64,000 nucleotides of DNA from Anaerolineaceae bacterium (GTDB lineage Bacteria > Chloroflexota > Anaerolineae > Anaerolineales > UBA11657): NCBI GenBank assembly GCA_003569365.1, contig BGOS01000023.1, positions 225,807-289,806 on the forward strand, written 5' to 3'. Below the pieces are notes generated by a model that was given only the letters and a program-made list of their open reading frames with translations, was not told the origin of the DNA and did not search any database. The translations under genes and the position numbers were made by a program. Each line of letters opens with the position of its first letter. Position 1 is the first letter of the stretch. This document shows positions 1 to 8,838 of the stretch, in pieces.

Positions 1-717
1 GATCAGCGGGGCAGGCTGGTAAACCTATGTACGGTCAATAGCCACGTTTCTGCCGGACGAATCCTGCCCAGTAATCTCGAAACTTGCAGCCTAGAGCGAG
101 CATTAGAGCTCTACGGATTTTAAGTGGGGCTTTCAATCGATACGGGCAACTCCCATCAATTGCGTGCAAAATATGTGGTAGAGAATTTGTGCGGAGCAGT
201 ATTCTGGACCTTTGCGTTGCCACAGAGTTTTGCTGGCTTGCAGTTTCGCTAATGCGGCGCCAGTCGCCACATCGAGGCGCAAACTTGTGGGCGGGCACCG
301 CTGCGCGCCCGGGTGCGGCGGCCACTTTACTTTGTATTTTCTGACGGCCAAGAGGAATTTGGCGCGCTGGTTTCGGTGATTTCTGGCCAGTGGCGTCACT
401 GTAGGCAATCGGCTAAAGGCGGGTTTGCGACTGGTCCCGCGGGCGACAGAATGCTGAAAGAGTGGCGCACTGCTGATGCAGTCTCGCGTGAATAGCGCGC
501 AATTGGAGTTGGGATGTTTCGGGTTGAGGCGGTCGTTGGACTAGGGTGCCATTTAGCTTCTGGGTGGCAGCAAGCTTCCCAAGCAGATTCAACCGAAAAT
601 TTATAAACAGCACCGTCTTTGCATGATATCTTCACCGGTTCTACACACTTTACATCTATCCTACGCTTATAAATCAGCCTGCTAGCGCAGGTACTTTTTA
701 GGGCCTTGTACAAACTG
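1..717. other. No recognisable gene
   Basis: No reading frame here resembles a protein I recognise, and the short frames overlap one another on both strands without ribosome sites. The stretch from about 600 to 720 is richer in A and T and leads into the promoter of the exporter operon. It could hold the end of an upstream transcript, but I see no clear terminator. Confidence 0.5.
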
Positions 718-746
718 TTGGCAGAGGTTGCACAGGGCGATAAACT
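718..746 (+). promoter_or_regulatory. Sigma-70-type promoter of the exporter operon
   Basis: A -35 box TTGGCA (718-723) is followed after exactly 17 bases by a -10 box TAAACT (741-746). The predicted start near 753 leaves a short leader to the ribosome site GAGG (767-770) and the ATG at 780. Confidence 0.55.
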
Positions 747-779
747 TGCGCATTAACCGAAAAATTGAGGAACTATCAG

Positions 780-2561
780 ATGACTATTGCAGAAGCTTCG
801 CGGGTTAGGACCAAACAAATTGTGCCAAAGTGGCTGATTGTATTTGGTGTGGTCTCAATTGTGTCGATGGCGGTATACGGCGTGGCCCGCGTATTTGTTC
901 CCATCTTGCAATCGCGTGGCGTGCTGCCGGGTGCACCGCCGGTGGTGGTGACGGCTCCAGTTGAAGCGATTGATGCGGTGCGCACCGTTGAAGCTTCGGG
1001 AGCGCTAGAGGCGGCCCAGCAAGTTGATTTGTTTTGGAAGACAACCGGCACGGTGCAAGCAGTGCTGGTGAAGGTCGGTGACTCGGTGGTCGCCGGGCAG
1101 GAATTAATGCTGTTGGATCCGCTGACCGCACCGCAGTCGCTGCTAGCGGCGAAGGCGGAGCTGATCAGCGCGCAGACGACTCAGGATGCGCTGCTGAACC
1201 CAACCGCGATGCAGATTGCCAAGGCGAAGCAGGCGTTGGCCGCGGCACTCGAGAACTTGCGCACCATGGAGCGCCGCAGTAAATCTGTTGCAAAACCAAA
1301 TGTGTCCTATTACGAGAAAGCGCTGCGCGATGCGGACTTCGCATTACTCAAAGCGCAGCAGAACACGGAAGCGGTGGACCTCTCCACTAGTGGCAGCGCT
1401 AAGAATTCAGTGGACGCTGCCGTTGATAACGAGAAGAAGGCGCAGGAGCGCCTGATTGCGGTGCAGAAAGGATTGGGCGGCTGCGGCTACACCCCCAACC
1501 CCGCCTTCAAGCGTTTGAACACCGTGACGGTTGGCGGCCGAACCTATAGCGTGAACGGCGATCTATCGCTTAGCTTGGTGACGGATGCTGAATCCCTGCG
1601 GGATCCGGATGCGAAGTGCGACCCGGCCCGCAGAGTGACAGTGGACGGAGTGGCGCAGACCGAGCAAGAAGCTCTCGACTCTTACAATGGTGCGCGCGAC
1701 CGCACGCGTCAGGCGCAGATTGCATACAGCCAGTCCGGCATGACCAACACAATGGCATTGGACAAAGCGCAGGAGGCTCGGGATGATGCTGCACGCTATC
1801 TGAAAATTGCGCAGGAAGATCCCAACCAACTGGATATGCAAGTGGCTGAGGCCAACTTGCTCGAGGCACAGGCGCGGGTAGGCGATGCCGAGGAAAAACT
1901 TGGTGAGCTGGTGAACGGTGCGCCCCAATCCGATTTGGATGCAGCAGACGCGCGCGTACTGGCAGCACAGGCAACGCTGAATGGTTTGGCGGTGCGGGCG
2001 CCATTTGCGGGTACGGTGCTGGCGTTGAACTATATGGCCGGCGACACGGCTGGCCCTGCCACGGCTGCGGTGCGGCTGGCGGATTTGAGCTCGCTGCACA
2101 TTGAGGTCTTTGTTGACGAGACTGAGGTGACGCGGGTGAAAGCCGGGCAGCCGGTTGTGATAAGTTTTGATGCGTTGCCGGATTCGAAAGCGGTGGGCAA
2201 AGTGATGGAAATTGCGCGCTTTGGGACCACGGTGCAGGGGCTGGTGCGTTACAGCACGCTTGTGAAGCTCCAAGACGCAATGCAGGCTTTGGCGCTGGGC
2301 ATGACCGGCAACGTCAAGATTGAAACCGAAGTACTCAAGGGCGCGCTGGCTGTCCCGGTTGACTCAGTAAAATTTGATGCGGAAGGTGAGTACGTGATGC
2401 TCAAGACAGCGGGTGGTGGCGAGGACAAGCGGGTTGCGATCAAGACCGGGCTGCTGCAGGGCGACCAGATTTTGGTGACTGGTGACCTTAAGGCCGGTGA
2501 CACCGTGATAGTGTACGATGCCAAACCGACCGAGAGCGGGAGCCCGTTCGGCGGCCGGTAG
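780..2561 (+). CDS. HlyD/MacA-family membrane fusion (adaptor) protein
   Basis: Adaptor subunit of an ABC exporter, expected to be anchored in the cytoplasmic membrane with most of the chain outside. One N-terminal membrane segment (about residues 17-38) precedes a split barrel-sandwich (lipoyl-like) domain: the first half at about 70-115 (GTVQAVLVKVGDSVVAGQ) and the second at about 400-430 (RAPFAGTVLAL). Between them lies a long Ala/Gln/Glu-rich, probably coiled-coil region. A beta-barrel and C-terminal MacA-like domain end the protein. At 593 residues it is longer than typical MacA (about 370); the extra length is in the middle. The ATG at 780 is preferred over the in-frame TTG at 765 because GAGG sits 9 bases before it. 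The MacB-type ATPase and permease follow directly, so the three form one operon. The substrate is unknown. Confidence 0.85.
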   Translation: MTIAEASRVRTKQIVPKWLIVFGVVSIVSMAVYGVARVFVPILQSRGVLPGAPPVVVTAPVEAIDAVRTVEASGALEAAQQVDLFWKTTGTVQAVLVKVGDSVVAGQELMLLDPLTAPQSLLAAKAELISAQTTQDALLNPTAMQIAKAKQALAAALENLRTMERRSKSVAKPNVSYYEKALRDADFALLKAQQNTEAVDLSTSGSAKNSVDAAVDNEKKAQERLIAVQKGLGGCGYTPNPAFKRLNTVTVGGRTYSVNGDLSLSLVTDAESLRDPDAKCDPARRVTVDGVAQTEQEALDSYNGARDRTRQAQIAYSQSGMTNTMALDKAQEARDDAARYLKIAQEDPNQLDMQVAEANLLEAQARVGDAEEKLGELVNGAPQSDLDAADARVLAAQATLNGLAVRAPFAGTVLALNYMAGDTAGPATAAVRLADLSSLHIEVFVDETEVTRVKAGQPVVISFDALPDSKAVGKVMEIARFGTTVQGLVRYSTLVKLQDAMQALALGMTGNVKIETEVLKGALAVPVDSVKFDAEGEYVMLKTAGGGEDKRVAIKTGLLQGDQILVTGDLKAGDTVIVYDAKPTESGSPFGGR

Positions 2562-2574
2562 GGAGATTAAGCAA

Positions 2575-3348
2575 GTGATAACCACAACCGAATATGCGCC
2601 GGCTGCGGCGGTGCCGGTAACCACCGCGCACACAAATGGCAGTCACGGCGCAAGCTCAGTGCCCGCGCGCGTGGTGATGCGCATTGAAGACGTGCGCAAG
2701 AACTACCAGATGGGAGAAACCGTTGTGCGCGCATTGGACGGTGTGAGCATGAGCGTGCGCAGCGGCGAGCTGCTGTCGATTATGGGGCCGTCTGGCTCGG
2801 GCAAGAGCACACTGATGGCGATCATCGGCTGCCTCGACTCGCCGACCACAGGCCGGTACTGGCTGGATGGCGATTATGTAGAGAACATGAACGAGAACCA
2901 GCTGGCAGCGATGCGCGGGCGAAAGCTGGGCTTCGTTTTTCAGCAGTTCAATCTATTGTCGCGAACCCCGGCGCTGGAGAACGTAATGCTGCCGCTCACT
3001 TACGCCGGTGTGCGGGGCAAGGAAAAGAAAGACCGGGCGATGCACGCGCTGGAGCTGGTAGGCCTTGCAGACCGTTCGCACCACCGCCCGAATGAGCTTT
3101 CCGGCGGGCAGCAGCAGCGGGTGGCAATTGCGCGCGCGCTGGTGAATGACCCCGCGATCCTGCTGGCCGACGAGCCCACTGGCGCGCTTGACAGCCGCAC
3201 GGGCAAGGAAATTATGGAGCTGTTTCTGAACCTGCACCAAACGCGCGGGTTGACGCTGTGCCTGGTTACGCATGATCCCAAAGTGGGTGCGCTTACACCG
3301 CGTGTGGTGCGCCTGGTGGACGGCTTGATTGTGGAGGACGGCGCATGA
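2575..3348 (+). CDS. MacB/LolD-type ABC transporter ATP-binding protein
   Basis: Cytoplasmic ATPase of the exporter. After a 40-residue Thr/Ala-rich leader come Walker A (GPSGSGKST), the Q-loop region (FVFQQFNLL), the signature LSGGQQQRVAIARAL and Walker B (ILLADEPTGALD), followed by the switch His in LVTHD. This is the MacB/LolD subfamily pattern. The GTG at 2575 is the likely start: GGGAG lies 9 bases upstream at the stop codon of the adaptor gene, whereas an ATG at 2518 would sit deep inside that gene. Its end overlaps the permease start by 4 bases (ATGA), indicating translational coupling. It should power the permease encoded next. Confidence 0.92.
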   Translation: MITTTEYAPAAAVPVTTAHTNGSHGASSVPARVVMRIEDVRKNYQMGETVVRALDGVSMSVRSGELLSIMGPSGSGKSTLMAIIGCLDSPTTGRYWLDGDYVENMNENQLAAMRGRKLGFVFQQFNLLSRTPALENVMLPLTYAGVRGKEKKDRAMHALELVGLADRSHHRPNELSGGQQQRVAIARALVNDPAILLADEPTGALDSRTGKEIMELFLNLHQTRGLTLCLVTHDPKVGALTPRVVRLVDGLIVEDGA

Positions 3349-4574
3349 ACCTGCAAGATAACATTCAAGTGGCGCTGCGCGCGCTGGCAGCAAACAAGCT
3401 GCGCTCGGCACTTACCATGTTGGGCATAATCATTGGTGTGGCGTCTGTGGTTGCGCTGATTGCGCTTGGCAACGGTGCCACCGCTGCGATCACCGCGCAA
3501 ATTGAGGGCATCGGCACCAATCTGGTGACGGTGTTTCCCGGCCGCTTTGATAAGGGCGGCCCGCAGGGCCGTTTGCAGACGGTGTTGTTTTACGACGACT
3601 ACCTGGCCATCGCAAATGTTAGTGGCGTGCGCTCAATGACGCCCATTTTCCAAAGCCTGACAACATTTAACTATGAAGCTGAGACAAGCGCAGTGCAGCT
3701 TGAGGCGGCGCTGCCATCGTATGAAATTGTGCGCAACGCGGAGCTGGACCGCGGGCGCTTCTTCAACGCCAGTGACAATGCCGGCCGATCGCGGGTGGTT
3801 GTGATTGGATACAAACTCTCGACTGATTTGTTTGGAGCCATCGATCCGATGGGGCGCAGCCTCAAAATTGACGGCGTGATGTTTGAAGTTATTGGTGTGC
3901 TCAAAAAGAAGGGCGGCGGCGGATTTGGCGGCGGCGGCGATGACGGCGCAATTATTCCGCTCGAGACTGCCTACACGCGGCTTTTCGGTGGCAAGGCCGT
4001 TTCGCAAGGGCGGCGCGTAGTGTCATCGGTATCATTCGCGGCTGCAACGGCTGATGAAGTGGAGCCGCTGATCGTGCGCCTCGAGCGGATCATGCGCCGG
4101 CAGCACGGCTTGTCGCTGACTGACAAAATGGATTTCACCGTCTTCAGCCAGAACGCATTCTTGGACGCGTTCACCATCATCACCGCCACGCTGAGCGCCT
4201 TCCTTGGCGCCATTGCCGGCATCTCGCTGCTGGTGGGCGGCATCGGCATCATGAACATCATGCTTGTGTCCGTCACCGAGCGCACCAAAGAGATTGGTTT
4301 GCGCAAGGCGGTGGGGGCGCGGCCGCGCACAATTCTGATTCAATTTTTAATTGAAACGGTGGTGTTGTGCATGGTTGGTGGCCTCGTGGGGGTTGGCTTG
4401 GGTTGGGGAGTGGCTGCCGGAGTGCGGGCTTTAGACCTGGTGAAGGCTGAAGTGACGCCTGGGTCAGTGGCGCTCGCGTTCAGCTTCGCTGCGTTCGTAG
4501 GTTTGTTCTTTGGAATTTACCCGGCGAGCCGGGCGGCGCGCTTGAGCCCGATCGAGGCGTTGCGCTTCGAGTAA
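3345..4574 (+). CDS. MacB/FtsX-type ABC transporter permease
   Basis: Membrane subunit of the exporter (409 residues). An N-terminal membrane helix (residues about 20-42, ALTMLGIIIGVASVVALIAL) is followed by a MacB_PCD-type extracytoplasmic domain to about residue 260. Three C-terminal helices of the FtsX domain follow (about 275-400), including the conserved ERTKEIGLRKAVGARPRTI loop that contacts the ATPase. A Gly-rich stretch lies in the extracytoplasmic domain (about 185-198). The gene overlaps the ATPase by 4 bases and ends just before a terminator. With the adaptor it makes a MacAB-like tripartite pump; no outer-membrane channel gene is adjacent. Possible substrates are peptides, lipids or macrolide-like compounds. 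Confidence 0.92.
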   Translation: MNLQDNIQVALRALAANKLRSALTMLGIIIGVASVVALIALGNGATAAITAQIEGIGTNLVTVFPGRFDKGGPQGRLQTVLFYDDYLAIANVSGVRSMTPIFQSLTTFNYEAETSAVQLEAALPSYEIVRNAELDRGRFFNASDNAGRSRVVVIGYKLSTDLFGAIDPMGRSLKIDGVMFEVIGVLKKKGGGGFGGGGDDGAIIPLETAYTRLFGGKAVSQGRRVVSSVSFAAATADEVEPLIVRLERIMRRQHGLSLTDKMDFTVFSQNAFLDAFTIITATLSAFLGAIAGISLLVGGIGIMNIMLVSVTERTKEIGLRKAVGARPRTILIQFLIETVVLCMVGGLVGVGLGWGVAAGVRALDLVKAEVTPGSVALAFSFAAFVGLFFGIYPASRAARLSPIEALRFE

Positions 4575-4600
4575 TCTGCTGCGGTTGTATCGATTGCTTT

Positions 4601-4634
4601 ACAGCCCGCCATCACGGCGGGCTGTTTTATTTAC
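4601..4634 (+). terminator. Rho-independent terminator after the MacB operon
   Basis: CAGCCCGCC (4602-4610) pairs perfectly with GGCGGGCTG (4616-4624) around a 5-base loop. The stem is followed by TTTTATTTA. It closes the exporter operon 27 bases after the permease stop. Confidence 0.85.
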
Positions 4635-4716
4635 TTCGCAGTGTAATTGACGGTTGTTGAGGTTGTAAGCTAATCGCGATGCGAGCGCCTGTGGTTCTAG
4701 TTGTTCAATGACCGCA

Positions 4717-4725
4717 TGCTAAAAT
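4717..4725 (+). promoter_or_regulatory. Extended -10 promoter for folD
   Basis: TGCTAAAAT matches an extended -10 element (TGnTAnaaT). No good -35 box lies at 16-18 bases. A start near 4732 would fall after the ATG at 4724, which supports translation of folD from the downstream GTG at 4778. Confidence 0.4.
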
Positions 4726-4777
4726 GGCGGAACATGGGCAACATATTCTTGCTTTACAACAGTGCGGTACCGGCACG

Positions 4778-5662
4778 GTGACGGCCACCATAATTGACGG
4801 CACTGCCATCGCGGCCAAGGTGCGCGCAGAGGTTGCGGCGGGTACGGTGGTGTATTCCGCGCAGCGCGGCAGCCGCCCGGGGCTGGCAACTGTTTTAGTT
4901 GGCGAGAATCCCGCGTCGCAAACATATGTGGCTGCAAAACAGAAAGCCTGCGCAGAGGTTGGCATCCAATCTTTTGGCCATCACCTGAAAGCTGAAGCTA
5001 CCGAGGCGGAAGTGCTGGCACTGGTGCAGCGCCTTAATGCAGACGCGGCGGTGCACGGTATTCTGGTGCAGCTGCCGCTGCCGGACCACATCAATGAGGA
5101 GCGCATACTCAACGCGGTGAGCATTGAGAAAGATGTTGACGGTTTTCATCCGGTGAACATTGGCCGGTTGGGCATGAAGGGGCGTGAACCGCTGTTTGTG
5201 CCGTGCACGCCGGATGGTTCGATGCGCCTGCTGCAGGAGTACGGTGCCACATTTGCGGGGGCGCATGCGGTGGTGTTGGGGCGCTCCAATATTGTGGGCT
5301 TGCCGGCCGCGATGCTGCTGCTAAAGCGCGATGCCACGCTTACCGTGTGCCATTCGCGCACCAAAGACCTGCCCGCAGTCTGCCGGCAGGCGGATATCCT
5401 GATTGCTGCCGTTGGCCGCACGGAAATGGTGAAGGGTGACTGGGTAAAGCCGGGCGCCTACGTGATTGATGTGGGCATTAATCGCAAGCCCGACCCCACG
5501 CGCAAGAGCGGCTACCGGCTGGTGGGCGATGTGGACTATGACGAGGTGCGTGAAGTTGCGGGTTTTATTACGCCGGTGCCTGGTGGGGTTGGACCGATGA
5601 CGATTGCGCAACTGTTGAGTAACACGCTGCGCGGCGCCAATGCCAGCGCGCCCGCCGGGTAA
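4778..5662 (+). CDS. folD: Methylenetetrahydrofolate dehydrogenase / methenyl-THF cyclohydrolase
   Basis: Bifunctional enzyme that oxidises 5,10-methylene-THF to 5,10-methenyl-THF with NADP and hydrolyses it to 10-formyl-THF in the cytoplasm. Hallmarks: [14 protein letters not shown] with the catalytic Lys, the motif [23 protein letters not shown], and the Rossmann segment [18 protein letters not shown]. It ends with the folate-binding [12 protein letters not shown]. From the GTG at 4778 the product is 294 residues and begins MTATIIDG, as FolD proteins usually do. The proVW genes start 80 bases downstream in the same direction, so betaine uptake may be co-transcribed with folate-linked C1 oxidation. 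This would suit the betaine/DMG demethylation genes near 55-61 kb. Confidence 0.96.
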   Translation: MTATIIDGTAIAAKVRAEVAAGTVVYSAQRGSRPGLATVLVGENPASQTYVAAKQKACAEVGIQSFGHHLKAEATEAEVLALVQRLNADAAVHGILVQLPLPDHINEERILNAVSIEKDVDGFHPVNIGRLGMKGREPLFVPCTPDGSMRLLQEYGATFAGAHAVVLGRSNIVGLPAAMLLLKRDATLTVCHSRTKDLPAVCRQADILIAAVGRTEMVKGDWVKPGAYVIDVGINRKPDPTRKSGYRLVGDVDYDEVREVAGFITPVPGGVGPMTIAQLLSNTLRGANASAPAG

Positions 5663-5742
5663 AGCGCTGCCGGCATGCGAGCCCTTTGCGGTTGTGGCGC
5701 GCGATGGGAAGCGGCAGATGCGCGTTGCAGCCCGGGCAATGA

Positions 5743-6810
5743 ATGGTTGATGCGATGAGCATCAAGAGCGGGCTGAGCCCCGGCGCGGACAGCGAACCCA
5801 AAGTCGTCGTCCGCAATTTGTGGAAGGTGTTTGGCCCGCACGCGCAGCGCGTGCTTGCGGCACTTCAGTCTGGCGACTCCAAACAGCAGGCAGCGCTTGA
5901 GGGTGGCCACGTGGTCGCGGTGCGGGATGCAACATTTAGCGTGCAGCCGGGCGAGATCTTTGTGATCATGGGCCTCTCGGGAAGCGGCAAGTCGACGCTG
6001 GTGCGCTGTATCTCGCGCCTGATTGAGCCGACCGGCGGTTACATTGCGGTTGGCGGCGCGGAAGTAACCGCGATGGACGCCGCGCAGCTGATGCAGCTGC
6101 GGCGCCACAGCTTGAGCATGGTCTTTCAGCATTTCGGGTTGTTCCCGCATCGCACGGTGCTGCAAAACGCAGCCTATGGTTTGGAGGTTCAGGGCGTGCC
6201 GCTGGCACAGCGCGAAGCGCGCGCGCGGGAAATGCTGGAGCTGGTGGGCCTGGCGGGCTGGGCAGACTCGCGGCCGCAGCGCTTGAGTGGCGGCATGCAG
6301 CAGCGCGTGGGCCTTGCGCGCGCTCTGGCGGTTGATCCGGCGGTGCTGCTGTGCGATGAGCCTTTCAGTGCGCTCGATCCGCTCATCCGGCGCGACATGC
6401 AGGATGAGCTGCTGCGCCTGCAGCAGATGATGCATAAAACTATTCTGTTCATTACGCATGATTTCCTTGAGGCACTAAAGCTGGGCGATCGCATTGCGAT
6501 TATGAAAGACGGCCGGCTGGTGCAGGTGGGCACACCAGAGGAGATTGTTTCCAATCCAGCGGGCGATTACGTGCGCGAATTTACGCGCGATGCGCCGCGC
6601 GCAAAGGTGATCACCGCGCGCAGCTTGGCGCAGGCGCGGGCCGGCGTGGAAGCGCCTGCGGTGGCGGCGAGCACACGGCTGGAGGAACTGCTGCAGCGCA
6701 TGGCCGCGGGTGAAACGCAACTGTGCGTGCGGGAGGAAGACGGCACGCTGCTGGGTGTGGTGGATCAGGCTGCAGTGCTGCGCGCATTGGCGGGCGCTGC
6801 GCCGCGCTGA
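5743..6810 (+). CDS. proV: Glycine betaine/proline-type ABC transporter ATP-binding protein (ProV-like)
   Basis: Cytoplasmic ATPase of a type I osmolyte importer, 355 residues. It shows the ProV/OpuAA pattern: Walker A GLSGSGKST, Q-loop FQHFGLFPH, signature LSGGMQQRVGLARAL, Walker B VLLCDEPFSALDPLIRRDMQ and the switch His in FITHD. The C-terminal region (about 290-355) is a single weak CBS-like unit (GTLLGVVDQAAVLRAL), shorter than the CBS pair of E. coli ProV (400 residues), so osmotic gating may be altered. The start may be the ATG at 5743 or the in-frame ATG at 5755; neither has a strong ribosome site. The stop overlaps the permease start (TGATG), so the two are coupled. Confidence 0.92.
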   Translation: MVDAMSIKSGLSPGADSEPKVVVRNLWKVFGPHAQRVLAALQSGDSKQQAALEGGHVVAVRDATFSVQPGEIFVIMGLSGSGKSTLVRCISRLIEPTGGYIAVGGAEVTAMDAAQLMQLRRHSLSMVFQHFGLFPHRTVLQNAAYGLEVQGVPLAQREARAREMLELVGLAGWADSRPQRLSGGMQQRVGLARALAVDPAVLLCDEPFSALDPLIRRDMQDELLRLQQMMHKTILFITHDFLEALKLGDRIAIMKDGRLVQVGTPEEIVSNPAGDYVREFTRDAPRAKVITARSLAQARAGVEAPAVAASTRLEELLQRMAAGETQLCVREEDGTLLGVVDQAAVLRALAGAAPR

Positions 6811-8753
6811 TGGCAGCAGTAAACGCCGGGCGCTGGTTGGCGCTTTGTGCAGGCGCCGCAGCCGCTGTGCTGCTCGGTATCCACTTTATCGGATCCGGTT
6901 TCGGTCCGTTCCCCGTGGAATGGAATATTGGGTTGCGCCAGCCAATCGATGGCTTTCAGAGCTGGGTGATTGGCAATCGCAGTACCCATCCAATATTTCT
7001 TTTTGTTTTTGGCCCATTTTCTGCTTTTGTGGATTGGGGCCTGCGAGCCGCTGAAAATATTTTGTTGTGGCTGCCGTGGCCGGTTACTGTTTGGCTGTTT
7101 GCTGCGCTGGCATGGCAGGTTGCCAACTGGCGCATTACGGTGGTAACCGTGTGCGGGTTGCTTTTCATGGGCCTGATGGGGCTGTGGGAGCAAAGCATGC
7201 AGACGCTGGCCTTGATGGTGATCGCAGTGTCGCTGTCGCTGCTGGTGAGTGTGCCGCTTGGAATTTTGGCAGCGCGCCACGCGCACCTGCAGCAAATATT
7301 GCGCCCCATCTTGGATTTGATGCAAACCATGCCGGCGTTTGTGTACTTAATACCGGTGCTGTTGTTCTTTGGCGTGGCGCGCGTCCCGAGTGTGGTGGCC
7401 ACAATGATCTACGCCATCCCGCCGGGCATTCGGCTGACGGAGCTGGGACTGCGGCAGGTTTCCCCGCCGGTTGTGGAGGCGGCGCGCGCGTTTGGGGCGA
7501 CGCGCCGGCAATTGCTGTGGCATGTGCAGCTGCCGCTGGCGCTGCCGGCCATCATGGCGGGCGTGAACCAGACGATCATGATGGCGCTCAGCATTGTGAT
7601 TATTGCAGCGCTGATTGGCGCGGGCGGGCTGGGGCGCGAGGTACTCGTGGCGCTTCAGCGCCTGCAAGTGGGGCGCGCATTGGAGGCCGGGCTGGCGGTG
7701 GTGCTGCTGGCCATCATCATGGATCGCATTAGTGATGCGCTTGCCAACCGGCAATCCGAAATCTACGTGGCAGGTGCTAACACCGGGTATGCCGCAAAGC
7801 GGCCCGCGTGGCAGCGCGCTCGCATAGTGGTTCCGCTGGTGGCAGCCGTGCTGTTGCTTGCGGCGCTTGTGCTTGGCGTGCAAAGTTTTCCGGAGGCAGC
7901 GCGGTTGCCGCTATATCAACCGGTGGATGTTGCTGTGGGCTGGATGCGAGACAACCTCTACCGCATTGGTAACAGCGGTTGGGGCACCGGTCCGCTTAGC
8001 GACTTGATAACCATTCGCATGCTGGATCCGTTGCGAGCGCTGTTTGCCCATGGGCTGGCGTGGCCGGTGCAAGTTGCGCTTGCGGTTTGTGCGGGTGCTG
8101 CGCTCTCTGGTTTTCCGCTGGCGCTGCAAGCCGGCTTGGGGCTGTTTGCAATTGGCATGCTGGGGATGTGGGAGCTGGCGATGGACACTGTCAGCCAAGT
8201 GGTGGTTGCCGTTGCAATTTCAATTGTGCTGGCTGTGCCACTTGGCATTTGGGCGGCGCGCAGTGCCTGGGTGGATGCGCTGTTGCGGCCCATTCTGGAT
8301 ACGCTGCAGACCATTCCATCATTTGTGTTTCTGGTGCCGGTCATCATGCTCTTCAATGTGGGGCGCGTTCCGGGTGTGATTGCATCCGTCCTGTACGCTT
8401 TGCCGCCTGGCATTCGCCTCACCACTTTGGGCTTGCGGCAGGTGAACGATGAGGTGCGCGAGGCAGCGCGTGCCTTTGGCTCCAGCAGCTGGCAGTTGCT
8501 AACCAAGGTGGAGCTGCCGCTGGCGCTGCCTTCCATTTTGCTTGGCATTAATCAAGTCATCATGATGGCGCTCGCGATGGTTGTGATCTCCGGGTTGGTG
8601 GGCGGCGCCGGGCTGGGGCTGGAGGCGGTGATTGGGCTGGCCAAAGGGCAAACCGGGCGTGGCATAGAAGCGGGCCTGGCGATTGCAATTCTGGCAATCA
8701 TTCCGGACCGCATGCTGCACGCGGCAGCGCACCGGCTGCAACCGCCGGTGTGA
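6810..8753 (+). CDS. proW: Glycine betaine-type ABC permease, two ProW domains fused in one chain
   Basis: Integral membrane permease of 647 residues holding two complete BPD_transp_1 (ProW/OpuAB) domains. The first covers about residues 115-310 and the second about 430-640. Each carries the same landmarks: LG[IL].AAR, RPILD..QT.P.FV.L.PV, YA.PPGIRLT.LGLRQV, the ATPase-contact loop EAARAFG, then QTIMMALS or QVIMMALA. Most ProW proteins have one such domain and act as a homodimer, so this fusion supplies the whole pore. The ATG at 6810 overlaps the proV stop; a longer in-frame extension upstream lies inside proV and reads as out-of-frame coding sequence. The substrate is inferred from proV and proX to be betaine or a related quaternary amine. 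Confidence 0.92.
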   Translation: MAAVNAGRWLALCAGAAAAVLLGIHFIGSGFGPFPVEWNIGLRQPIDGFQSWVIGNRSTHPIFLFVFGPFSAFVDWGLRAAENILLWLPWPVTVWLFAALAWQVANWRITVVTVCGLLFMGLMGLWEQSMQTLALMVIAVSLSLLVSVPLGILAARHAHLQQILRPILDLMQTMPAFVYLIPVLLFFGVARVPSVVATMIYAIPPGIRLTELGLRQVSPPVVEAARAFGATRRQLLWHVQLPLALPAIMAGVNQTIMMALSIVIIAALIGAGGLGREVLVALQRLQVGRALEAGLAVVLLAIIMDRISDALANRQSEIYVAGANTGYAAKRPAWQRARIVVPLVAAVLLLAALVLGVQSFPEAARLPLYQPVDVAVGWMRDNLYRIGNSGWGTGPLSDLITIRMLDPLRALFAHGLAWPVQVALAVCAGAALSGFPLALQAGLGLFAIGMLGMWELAMDTVSQVVVAVAISIVLAVPLGIWAARSAWVDALLRPILDTLQTIPSFVFLVPVIMLFNVGRVPGVIASVLYALPPGIRLTTLGLRQVNDEVREAARAFGSSSWQLLTKVELPLALPSILLGINQVIMMALAMVVISGLVGGAGLGLEAVIGLAKGQTGRGIEAGLAIAILAIIPDRMLHAAAHRLQPPV

Positions 8754-8772
8754 GGCAGCGGTCCGAAGCGCA

Positions 8773-8808
8773 AAACAAAACGCCCCCGTAAGTGGGGGCG
8801 TTTTGTTT
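8773..8808. terminator. Bidirectional terminator between proW and proX
   Basis: CGCCCCC (8781-8787) pairs with GGGGGCG (8794-8800). The flanks AAACAAAA and TTTTGTTT also pair and give a T-run on both strands. It serves the convergent proVW and proX transcripts. Confidence 0.92.
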
Positions 8809-8838
8809 GAGTGCGCCAGGCATCCTCAAATTGTAGTG

